From Toxoplasma gondii ME49 (taxonomy: Eukaryota; Apicomplexa; Conoidasida; Eucoccidiorida; Sarcocystidae), in contig NC_031480.1 of NCBI RefSeq assembly GCF_000006565.2, forward strand, positions 3,507,529 through 3,571,528: a stretch of 64,000 nucleotides of DNA. The letters run 5' to 3'. This document shows positions 37,501 through 49,200 of the stretch, one piece after another. The position numbers and the translations under genes are program-made. Below the pieces are notes generated by a model. The model was given only the letters and a program-made list of their open reading frames with translations, had not been told where the DNA came from and did not search any database. Each line of letters begins with the position of its first letter. Within the stretch, counting starts at the first letter, position 1.

Positions 37501-40247
37501 AATGGTACGGTATCGTGGGTGTCAGAAACTCGGCGTCTGTCTTCTATCAGTTACACGACGTTGCTGACGGGCTCACTGTGACGCCCGTTTGAAACGGAAA
37601 TAGCAGAGTTCCGTTCTGCACCAGCATCCTAGAGAGGAACCCACTATATCTTGAAAACCCGGTAGAAAATGCCTCGGGGAGTACCCCATATTGTCTGAAT
37701 CCTCTCTCTGCGCCGGCTGAGAAGACGTATCCCCCTCCCATGACGAACAAGAAGACACCAGGTTGTTCGCCACCGTCAACAAATATTTCAAGGAGATATT
37801 TCACAAGACAATACACCTTCTTCACCGCCCCCTGCGTGTGTCCACTATGGTGCTTCACGGTCTCCACTCGATATAAGAATTGCCCAACAGTGAGAGTGAA
37901 CTGCCTTTTGGGGACACACTGCGGAAGCTCGTAAAGGCTGGAAGGTCACGCGTCTGCAGCCGCATATTATGCTCGTCATAACTGCAGAGCTCCGTCAACT
38001 TCCATCTTAGAGAGAATCTTGACTTGCTTCTTGTTGTCGACGGCATATTTAGAGAATTGCCAGGGTCGATTTTTTTAAAAATACGACTGCAGCGTACGAG
38101 GCGCAACGCCAGTTAGCCTGCAAACCGCAGAGGTCTCTAGCAGGCGCTACACTGTTTTGCCGGTCACCGAAGTTATGCGACCCTCAGCAACGATAACGGA
38201 TGGGTGAGCATTGCTCCTCCAAGTCGCCAGGAAAAAACAGTCAGAGAACCAGTCGTGCAGAGGAATTCGCTTCAACTCCAGCTCCAGAGGGTGCGCTCCC
38301 CCACACGAATGTTTATGGTCTCTTCGGAAATGCGACTTGCGGTGGCGGTGCCTTTGCAGTGTGTAGCTTCCACAAGTGTCTCGCCAGCAAAGAGGCCTCT
38401 GCACTTTCCTCGGGTGTTTTTCTTCTGCCCCCAGTGTCGATACTTATGATGGAGTAAACGCTCAACGGTGGATGTGTCCAGAATAGGCGCAAACGCATGT
38501 TATGTTCAATGGCTTGACATTACTGTTGTCAGTTCGCACGTCGCGTTCCTTGTGAAATCTGCCGAACCCGTGTCCCACTAAACTCCACGTATACAAACAC
38601 AAAGCTGTCTTTGGAAAAAGGCCTTAAAGTTCCTGCCGGTGGAAGTCAGTTCAGAACCGTTTAATCACGAAGCCTGAGAGTATGCAATTCTCCACTAAAT
38701 AATTTGATCGGCAGAGTGAATGGTCGGCTGAAAACAGCTGAACACTTCCTTCTGGAACGCAAGGGAAGGCCTTCAGGATTCCAGGCCCAGCAGCAAGGGT
38801 ACTACGGAACGAGTGTGTCAGAGGCAAGCGACCACTGACGTTTCATCGAGAAAAAAGATAGGCTGGTTGCTACCCCATCCTTGCCACAGTTTCGCCGTCC
38901 CTTCAACAGTTCTGGGCATGTAAAACCACTTGGTTGTTGGCGAATGCTGAAAAGGCGAAATCCATCTGAGTGAATGCCAACTCAGTTCACCTGAATGCAG
39001 AGGTGTCATTCTTATTCCTGTTGCCACCGTCAATTGCATTCCAGTTCAGATACCTCGATGCATATGTTTCTGGAGCTGGAGTTTACCACATAGGCATCGC
39101 CTCAAGGCATTCCATCTTAATCCATGCTCGCCGTGTCTCGGGCGCTCGCGAAAACGCCTCCGTACGGGAACTAGAGTCTTCTTCTCGGAGCCTTCGTGCT
39201 TCATTTCATACAAGGGTAAGTGCCTGATTGAACAAACTGCAAACTAGAAATTGTCGCGGCAGAGGTTCAGCGTATGTCACGGAGTTCCACAAGATGCCCT
39301 TTGGCCGTGGTCGATCTGTCTACTGCTCACAGGCGGCATCGGTGACAAGCTCGAAACCTCTCGGGTCGCAAACGCGCTGTGCTACACGTTCCGTCTAGAA
39401 CCTCCTCCGCACTGAGAATGAACACCACAGAAGCGTTTCTGCTGGAAGCAACTGGAAAGAGCCAGCGGCTTACTCTCTGCGCAGAAAACTGTATGGTGTT
39501 GTGGATGATTTGCGTGTATGAGTTGCTCGTTTCGTCTGCCAGTTTCACGATGCCGCCGCGCATGCATTTGAGTTGGACGAGTCTTCAAGATCGATGTCGG
39601 CGTCGAGGATCTCAAGCCCTAGCAAGGATGGGTCTCGCCTCGGTTTCTTTTCTCCTATTACAAAACCAAAGGACTGCCAGGTGTCTAAATCAACAAGATG
39701 AGTAACCGCGTTATGTTTTGTGCACAACGCTGCATTGACGCCGGTGGAAAAGTCCACTTGATGTTGCGGAGGCCAGCTGTCTCCCCAGCCTTCTTCATCT
39801 TGTCTTGTTCCTGTCAGAGTCTTCTGTGAACCCCCAGTAGGATAATCGAGCGCTTTGGACCCCCAGAAAAGCTCTCCGTGCTTGGTTTAGCTACACGACG
39901 TACTTGAAGAATGTTGAGTGGGCAGGGAAATGGAGAGGAGGGCATGTTTTAGGCACAGCTCTTTTTGGGGACTGGCGCCCGAGTTGAGGGTCCCTGAGGT
40001 CTTCACATCGACGTGGATTATCGAATCTGCTTCTCCCCCGACAAGGAGCTGGAAACGCGTTTTTCCTCAACAAGACTCTGTCATGGTCAGATTGTAGTGC
40101 GGTCACCCTCTGCGTGTCTCCGTCCTGGGAAGAGCGAAGCATGACCAGGCGCCTGGCGAAGACTCCCCTCCGTTGCTCTGATTACCCCCGAATCGGTTCA
40201 GCAACTGAAAGCCTGATTTTTAGCTACTGGTGAGGTGACTTTTATTC
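34538..40247. other. Divergent intergenic region between ApiAP2 and methyltransferase genes
   Basis: No intact gene is supported. It should contain the promoters and leaders of the minus-strand ApiAP2 gene and the plus-strand methyltransferase gene. The 37-40 kb part has scattered short frames on both strands, one of which resembles retroelement RNase H (listed separately). A GCATGCA motif sits at 39560-39566, about 0.7 kb upstream of the methyltransferase start. Confidence 0.55.
38970..39227 (+). mobile_element. Decayed retroelement RNase H-like fragment
   Basis: An 85-codon open frame has features in the order seen in the RNase H domain of Ty3/gypsy-type pol. There is a short hydrophobic lead-in, then DAYVSGAGV (family pattern TDAS..G.G) at about 39057, HSILIHARRVS (pattern HPIxYxSRxLS), and ARENASVRELES (pattern AExNYSxxExE). 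Neither a complete pol frame nor LTRs were found, and nearby frames are interrupted, so this is at most a dead fragment. A stretch reading EFHKMPFG at about 39281-39304 recalls a reverse transcriptase motif but is on the wrong side of RNase H and may be chance. The assignment is by eye only. Confidence 0.4.
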
Positions 40248-43200
40248 ATGAGATACCGCACTGACGTTCGTTTATTGCCGGTAGAAATGGGGGAAACTCA
40301 GTTGACAAGCACGGTGAAACAAATGAAGGCCGCATTCAGGCGCAGAGAGAGCAGCTCCTGCTCTGCGTGCTTCCGCCGCACATTCTGGCAACTCCAAGGT
40401 CGATTCTTTTCAAGTAAGAGTGATCAGCGACTTCATACTGTCGTGACACCCCGCAAGGTGAGAAAGGCCGAGGGCGTGGACGTTTCAAGCGACAAGAATA
40501 ACCTTGCTGACATGACCACAGGCGTTGCCGGTCCGTTCAGCCCAGTGGGCGCTTCGCGCTCCTTTCTATTGAGATCTTCGTCTCCCCAGTGCAGCGAAAC
40601 CTCGTCGACGCCTTCTCCGTCTAGATTTGGGTCACTACCTCTCCACAGACGGGGCGCGTCCGAACGCTGTTCCTCCAGTAGGCATTTGATCGGGGAACCT
40701 TTTTCTTCCTCGTTGTCTTCTCGGTCGCCCTGTTGTCCCCCATCATGCCTGTCTGCGACTCCCTTGCTGTGCGCGCCTAGTGCTCTGTCTTTCTGTCTCT
40801 CTCGTTGTTTCTCTTCTCTGGCGGCTCCTCGCTTGCCTGCTGCGTTGCCTGCACCTCGCGCTGGGTCACCAGACACAGGCTCCGGTCTCCGTCGTCTCGG
40901 CGTCCGACTTTTCCAGTTTTCCTCTGCGTCTGCTGCGTCTGCTCGCGTCCGCGACGTCCGCTGGACGCCTACTCAAACTGTCTGTGCTTCATCCTCTCGA
41001 GCGTCGTCTCCTGACCACGGGGCCTGGCTGCTATCGCGACCCAAAGGTTGGTGGTTGTTCAACAGCGAGAACTTGTCTTGCTGTTATCCTTTTGACATGC
41101 CGCTGAGATTCCTCTCCTCCGTACCTCGCGTGAATCCCTCGAGCCTCCCAGGCGACTGCCACGAAGAGCGCGTTTCCGAAAAAGAATCCGAAAAAGAATC
41201 CGAAAAAGAATCCGAAGAACGAATCCCTGAAGAACATCTAGCGCCCGCGCCGCCCCACCGAGCAGATCAGTGTTCACATGACAGCGACGCCTTTCCGGTG
41301 TATAGGCAATCCGCCAGTGGACCCGGGGAAAGCTCTGAAGAAGCGGAAGAGACGCTGAGAACAGCAGAACTCGCTTCTGAAGAACCTCGACCACGCCCTC
41401 CCCGTCGTCGTCTAGTTAATGTTGTAAACAGAGTTCAGACCAACGACGTATTGAATGGACTGGAGGTGAGGATGAAGCCTTCCCACGGCACCTGCGTTTG
41501 TCTGCTCCTCACTGGCTTACATGTACCCATTCAAGATAGTAAGGTTCCTCACGAAAAGCGGATAACTCAGATCCAACGAAGACGTCTTAGTGCGAAGGTC
41601 TGTGTCTCTTCTCTCCTAGTGCCCCGCTTGCTTCTTTCTCTTGGGTGGAGCTTCTCGCCTCATCAGATCCCCTCACGCCTCCACGGAGGCTCAAAACGTT
41701 CGTAGAGTTTCGGTCTCTCGTTTGTGCCTATCCGGACACCGCTCACATCACCGCTGATTAGCTTTCGTTCATTTCGCAAAACGGTTTTTCTCCTTCATTT
41801 TCTGTTTTCCGCTCCTCAGGTCACTGGTTTCGATTGGGAAGGCCGCGGCGTCGTGAGGCTGTTCGTGCGTGCCTGGAGTCAGACTTTTTCGTTTAATTTT
41901 TTTCGTGCTCTCCCAGGGGAGAGACTGACTCTTCGTGTGGATCGGACGAAGTCCCGAGAAGGTCGAAAACTCACCGTGTCGCCCCTTGGCACCTGCAAGC
42001 CTTGTAAGTTTTTCTCCCGCTGTTCTCGCGTCGCAGCCAACATTTATACGATGAAATCAGATGTATGCCAGCATCCACGCTTGCCTACTTCCAGATGCGT
42101 GTATACATCTGCACGCGCATCGACATACTCACGAGCAAAACTGTCCACACACATGTCTGCATGCGCCTACGTAAATGTCTGCACAGCTGGCGATACAAAG
42201 AAAGAGAAGAACTCGGACATTGGCTTTAAACCGGATGTCCCATCTACGGAACTTTTTCGTTCTTGCTGAAGTGAATGTGAACACTGTGACAACGCCAGTT
42301 GAATCGGACAGCTATTCGTGATTCCCTGTGGCCTATCAACTTTTTCAGTGCATGAGTCTGCGTGCGGTCCGCGCACCAAGTGGTGTCTTGAAAATGCCTC
42401 TTGAATAGTCGCCAGTTCTACTTTCAGCCTAGATGCAGCGATGGAGTTAGCCATTGTTTTTACGGTTTGTACTGACCTGATTTCTCAGAGCAAGTAAAGG
42501 AGTCCCCTCCATTGCAGCTTGTACCACTCTTCTGCGTGCTTCTCTGGCGTGTGTGTCGTTGCTGATTTCTCATGCAGCTGAAGATGAACGACATCCTCCT
42601 TGTCGACATTTTGACCGGCACTGCGGCGGCTGCAGTTTCCTTCATCTTAACTACAAAGCTCAGTTGCGAGCGAAAATGGCGCTGTTGGCGTCAGCTGCTT
42701 CGAAAGAAACTGTTGCTGACTCCCAGCTGCAAGGCGTGCTGCGGCCCATCGTGCCGTCACCGAATGATCTGATGTACGTACACCTGGTTGAAAGGGAGGG
42801 CGTCAATCAGAAGAATAGCAGAAAGAAGACAGGAAAAAGACGAAAAACGACCTCGAGTGGATCTCGAGGGACAGCGAACGCGGTACCAACGGAGAGCGTG
42901 GGTACGGAGATGCGTTGGGGAAAAAGTAGAGAGAATCGCAGAATCTGCAAGGCGGAGGGGCAGGCATGTTGAACCGCGTGAGTCTCTGTGGCGTTTTCTG
43001 TTTCATTTCCTATACGTATGCGGTTCGCTGTGCGGGAAATTCTTTGTGTGGATTTGTGAAAAACGCACCAGCTACCAAGCACCTTGGTGCTCGCTCCCTG
43101 AAAAGAGTCCATCCGAGGAAGAGGAACTTTTCTGGGTCTTCCGGCGAGGCGTGAGCGGAATTGCGTGACCACGGTTTCGTTGTCGTTGGGTGTAATGCCG

Positions 43201-46200
43201 CCGCTCCAGCCAGGCGCCTGTCATTCTTGTCGAGGAGCTGGTGTGGTTACGTTCGCGTAACGTAAGGGAGCCCACAGAGTCGTCAGAGCCGGCAGGAAAG
43301 TGAAGAAGACTGTCGCTGTAAGATACAGACAGCCGAGTACTTTTTGACTGCTGTACACCACCTCCAGCTGGAGCGCTTACGACAGCCGCCACAAGCGTTG
43401 GGTTGCTATTTCTCGTTTTGTTTCTGCTGCGTTCCTTGTATTGCGGCTTCCGTGACTTGGTTTTCCGCGTCTCGTAAAGTGCGGTACGAGCATGTGGAGG
43501 GCTTTAATAGAAAGACCATTAACCTGCAGAGGCGGCGTCGCCTTGCTACCCGGATGGCCTCTCAGTGTGTGCCTCCTGACACACGGAGCCGACCAAGCTG
43601 GGCGTTCCCATCTCCGGCTGTGTAGACTCGCTTGCTTGTGTCCCCGACTTGGTTTTCTCTCCAGGTACAGAAATCGATCTGACTTCTTGTTTCTTCTGAG
43701 GAACGGCCCCCAACTTGGTCACTTTCGCTTTGATTCGCCGCAGGTCGTCGACATTCCACAGTGTCCGAAACTGGTGCCTGCGGGTAAGGCCGGCCCTGAA
43801 GGCGTGGAGCTTTCTTTCGCGTCCTCTTTGGTGCGCGTTTGCATTCCAGAAAACTTGTTCGGAAGACAGAAGACTTGGAACTCTGAAATCCTCATCTCTG
43901 TCTGAACCGCTTGTTTCGGCTTCTTTGTCTGACGCGCGTTCGAGACTCAAACCCAGCAGAGACGTTGTGGCACCCATGACCCTGAGTAGGGCACTAGGTG
44001 GGAAATTCTCGCAAGCTCGCTATTTGCACTCTTTGTCAACCAGTCCACTGGACTGCTCGGGGAGCTTTTTCCTCAGGTTTTCTCGATGTCATCTCTCTGC
44101 CTGTCCGTCCCGCCACAAGAGACCGAGCAGCTTGTCTCTCGCCTTCTTCTCTGTTATGTCAGGCATGAGTTCAGTTGCTTCCTCTACAAACAGTGTCATC
44201 TTCACTATGTTCTGCCGACAAAGAGAAGTAGAACTTCGATCCAGCGAACAAACGACCTTCTTAGCCAGTAGTCCATCTCGTAGTCAATAATCCTTCCAGA
44301 AAACAACTGCTGCTGGAGAACAAACTGCCACTCACAGAACTCTTTTCCTAATGCCGTTGGGGGGGATCCGTGTGCAGTCCTAGGTGCATGCGTTTCGACC
44401 CGGTTTACAAACGTGAGATGTCGTTGTTGTGTCAGTGGGCGTCTGCATCAGGGGATAATGCGTGTGTGTGTGAACTCAACTCCATTCAGACGGGTTTTGA
44501 AAATGCAACTTCGATACGGGACAGACGAATTGAGACACCTACCGACGCTTTGACGCATTGGCATGCAGAGTGGGATACTCCGTGGCGTACCGTCGCCTTG
44601 GCACCTACAGAGGGGGTTCGTTTTCCTTTTCACTCTGGCTGAGAAGCGCCGTTTTCTGTGTTCAGCGCGGCGCGTCTATAAGGCCCTCCGAGAGCGGCTG
44701 CTTCCTCTGCTTCAAGCGAACAGAGAAATCACAATTTTCGATCGTCTCTCAGGCCTTGGACTCCTCAAGGGGCTCACGATTCGGTCTGCTGGTACGTGCA
44801 GACGACGTCTTGCATTTCCACGGCTCTGGCTCGGCGCAGGAAATCCACTTTTTTGTGGAAACTCTTGAGGCGCCAGAAGAACGAATTGCAGGTGTTGGAC
44901 TTTTCGTTTTCATCTGCTACGCATGCACATACTGTAAAGAACTGTGGACAGGATACTGGACTGTATGTTGAAGCTTGCATGTGTCTGTCTTCACAGTCGC
45001 AGATAGCCACTCGTGTGTGTGTGTGTGACTCGAACGCTAAAACAGTGTATTTCTTCGAACCTGAACCCGAGACTTGCACTCCGGTGTTCATCAGTTTCTC
45101 CCATGCGCGCTGACTTCGTTCTAGGTCTACATCGCCTGCATTGCCTCCGTGGAACTGGTGTGCTCTCTCCACCATTCACACGTCGATCAGGTCTTCTTTG
45201 TCCTTGTTGATGCCGGTGTCTGCGTGCTGTCTTGTTCGGGTCGGCAAGGTGACTTCCTTTAGTGAATCATTGCGTTTCGTGTCTTCCGTTTTTTTACTTC
45301 TCTCATTTCCCTGCAGTCGACCGTGAGGGCGTCGAGCGTGTCCTCTTGGGATTTGAATGCTCGCAAACCGTCACAGGTCTCGAACCTCTTTTGCGTCTTT
45401 CTCACAGTCTTTTAGAGGACTGTGGTCCTGCTCTGGCAGGCGTTGTGGCAGTGCCCATGACCAGGTAAGAAACGGTTTCGAGGCTTGTGTAAAACGGAAT
45501 GCATTTATGTTTTCCTCACTGCGTAATTTTTTGCCGCAGACCGGCAGCGGTACGAGTTACAGGACGTGGATGCACGCGTTAGGTCTCAGGGAATCCATGG
45601 GTGACTTTCGAGCTTCTCCGTAGATTCGCGGTCTCGATCAAGCTATCAGGAAATAACTGGCTGGGGCGGCCGTCGTCTCTTCTGCTTGATAAGTGGCGTT
45701 ACCGTGTCCGCTTTGTTCACCTTCTTGACCCCTCAAATGCAGGTCGCCGGAGGGTGGAAAAATAACAACCACGACCTGGAAAAAAGCAACATAAAATAAA
45801 AACAGACACCGAATTATTTTAGAAAAATATGGACAAAAGCTCTCCAGGATTGCAGGCGACAGCGGATTCGTCTCGTCGAACATGGGTGCTCTTATCAGTA
45901 CAAACATGCAGCGTTTCGGGCATCCAGTTTCTCTAGTAGAGCGGGTAGAGATCTTGTCGTGGGGAGTTCGTCTGGAAACTTCAGGGCCATTCTTTTTGTG
46001 GTGGCTTTTCTGCGCAGTCCAGGACGAGAGCCTTCCGAGGCAGACCAGGTGGTGCTGGCAGGCGCCGAACACATCGTTCAGAGCTTGGGCGATCTCGGAG
46101 ATATTCAGATTTCAGGTGAGACACATATCTAGAGAGATGAATAGATATTAGTGGAACTAGATGTTTTCATATTTTTCTATATATTTATGCGTATATATAT

Positions 46201-49200
46201 TTATATACTTATTGAAATAATCCGTATATATGTGTATATATGTAGAGTCGCATCTGCATATGTGGAATGAGATGTTTGTGCATATGTGCATATGTGTATG
46301 TTGTTTTTAGAGTCATACATGTACGATGCGCCACAGCGCAGATTTCGAGTGCCCAGTCGTTTTCTTTTGCTTCGTTGTTCCACTCTGTTTTTGTTACCAA
46401 GTATGAGGGGAAAAACGGCACTTCACTTCTGGATTCAGGGTCGAGTCAGACACGCCTGGCGTGGTATGTTTGCTTATTATCTTTCTGCGGACTGCGCCTC
46501 CCCAGAGGTTCCTCTTCAAGTTTCAGTGAAAGCTTAGCACCCCTCAGTGCCGGTTGCGCACAGAGGAGGACATGGTGGCATCTGTGTACGGGTATACATA
46601 TTGGGGGTTCCGACGTCGTTTTCATAGGAGCTCTGAGGCTACTAAAGAACGAGGAATAGCAAGCTTATCAAGTAAACAACCAGTAGCATCAGCATTGAGA
46701 GCCGTCGAGCTCGTGCTTAACAGCCCTACCTAGGCCAGTACCGGTTTCAGGACAGATACCCTTAGAACCGTAAGGTAGTGAAAACATAGTAGATCATGTA
46801 CGCTTCTTCGATGCGCTCGTGTTTTTCTACGTTTCAACTGCATCAGCTGTTCGTAGAACTCCAAGAGGTGTTTCGTTTCTACGCGACGTCGGGGTCTTGG
46901 TGGTTTTTGCACTGGTGTTGCGGCCGTCTCATTTTCATGCAGAAAACATATGTTCGTGGTTGAATTTTGCGTCTCTCTGACGAAGTGAATTTCTTTAGAG
47001 ACCTCGGCAAAGCAGTCCTCTAACTTCGGTACTTGTCTTGTTTGCAGTCAGGACCTCTTTTCCAACGAACGCGCTGCTGCTCGAAAGATTCTGCAGCGAG
47101 GTTCTGGCGGCAGCGGCTCTTCAGCCTCACCACGTCGTATGGGACTTCTTCTCAGGTTGTGGTCTCTTTTCTCTCCTCCTTGGGAGACGGTGCAGAAAGG
47201 TGAGGTCCAGCAATTCACACATGCAAGTGTACCTCTGTATGCGAATCTACAGACAGGTGGAGAGGGTTCGTAGCAGCTAGGTAGACGGACAGTCTGAAAT
47301 ATCGACAGACAGAGAGATAAGTGGGGGAACTAGAGTCAAACGAGGCGGTGTCACTGAGGTGTGTCGGCCCGTGAAAAGCATCAGGGTGTGGCAGAAATTC
47401 CATTTTAGTTGTTTCGGACGGCCTGGCGAAGCCAGAATAGACGTAGTGCAGGTTGGGGTTTCAGCTGGTGTCGGTTTTGCAAGAGAAAATCGAAACGGCG
47501 CTCGAAGGTAGAAAGGCAGTGGTAGGACCTCAACGCGTGACAGGCGTAATGCCAGTGGTCCTTAAACGGAGCCCCTTGATCTCGGACATGGTTGTCAATC
47601 TGTGGGAATTCTTTTTGGAAAAGGAATTCTGTTTTACCTAAACTGTGACTTCGTTCGTTTTGGTGAGCAGAGCTCTCTTTAACTTTCCTCGGGTTCATCT
47701 TCGGTCGAACACAGAGCTCTGGCTCCAAAATGCCCGGGGTCTGTTTGTGCCGCAGTAAACGATTCCGAAAGAATGAGTTGTTTGTGCCAGCCGCAACTCG
47801 ACATCAGCAAGATCCACTGAGTTCCAGGAGGAAATGCGAAAGCATGTGCTGCTTGGTTTGAATGCGGGGCAAATCGTGTTGCCGTCAACTTGCTGATTGT
47901 CACACTATGCTGTCGCCAGGTGTTTGCGTTCGACAACCGAGCGGCGAACCTCGTTGAATTGGAGAATAATCTATCCCGCAATGGAGTCGAGAATGTCGAT
48001 GGCTATTTAGCAGACCTCTCATCTCGGTACAGAAGATACATTTGTGTTTTGCTCGTTCTCGTTTCTACGAATTTCTCTCTAAGGAACTGCGCCTCCTTTC
48101 TGTGCGTGTTGAGCCCCTCTAAGACTCACCAGCGCGCCTTTCTTGCCAGTTTTCTAACTACGAGTACCAGTCCCCTGAATCACTCTTTCAAACAGAAAGA
48201 GGGTTGCTCTACTTCGGGTTTCGCGTCTTTCTTGGGGCGGCGATGTCATTCCAAGAGCCAACTTCCTACCTCTTGGTTCCGTGTATGCATATGCAAGTTC
48301 GGAAGCGAAAGAAATGACACCAGTTGTGGTGTCTGTACAGTTTTCGTCTCAACGGGTTCCAAAGGAACCCACGCGGGTTTGGCTGTTCACATGAAGGCGA
48401 AGAGGCACTTAGTCGCTGGTCTAACGAAGCGGTATATACATATATATATATATATATAAACATTTATATACTGCCGATGAACACTCCTGTTATTTCTGTG
48501 TATATTGCTGCTCGTGTCGTTCTGTGTTTCCCTCCGGTTAGGTTTACCTTCAGAGCCCTGTCGAAGCGCATCCCGTCCCAGTCTGATGTGGGCGAGTGTC
48601 ACGAAGAGGGAAACCTTTCAGACAGTGTAAGTGTGGCTTTCTTTCAAGTCTCGTTGAACCGTGTTTTCTTTATTTTTCCGGCATTTTGTTTTGAACCGTC
48701 CAACAGTCGACGCTGCGAGACCCTGGGAGTTTGAAAACCCGTGTCACCGTATCACGGCAGATGCCTGCACGGGCGATAAAATGCGTGCTTACGTGCTTGC
48801 CGAACTGCGTCTGCACATACGGAGGTGTTACCTGAGCAACTGGATGTGCGGTGCTTCTCATTTCTTTTCCAGTGCTTCTCATTTCTTTTCCAGGAGATCT
48901 CGGCGACCTGCCAGGGGGTGGGGGCTTTTCCGCAACGTGTCCCCGGACTGTACGACGAGAAGGAGGAGACCCGACGGCGCCAGCAGCATCTGAACCGCGT
49001 CGCTCGCGAAGCTCTGAAACTCCTTGAAAACGAAGGACTTCAGTCTCCAGATGAAGAAAGAGGTAAATAGTCGATGGAACGGTTTCGTTGTGAAGAGAAG
49101 AGGTAGAAAGGGGCCGCATGCCAACGGGTAACGGAAAAACCGGACGTATAGCTGAACAAGACTGTTCCGGAGTGTCCTGGGTGGCCCGTGTACACTCGTG

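Noticed and set aside
37547..37867. Minus-strand 106-codon frame with a faint reverse-transcriptase-like LP...F pattern
   Set aside because: Only a few spaced residues match, there is no YxDD motif, and the orientation is opposite to the RNase H-like relic. Recorded only as a possible part of the same decayed region.
45540..45571. Candidate methyltransferase exon after the acceptor at 45539
   Set aside because: The required phase meets a stop codon unless a weak internal donor is used, while joining 45464 directly to 46018 is in phase and keeps the family pattern.
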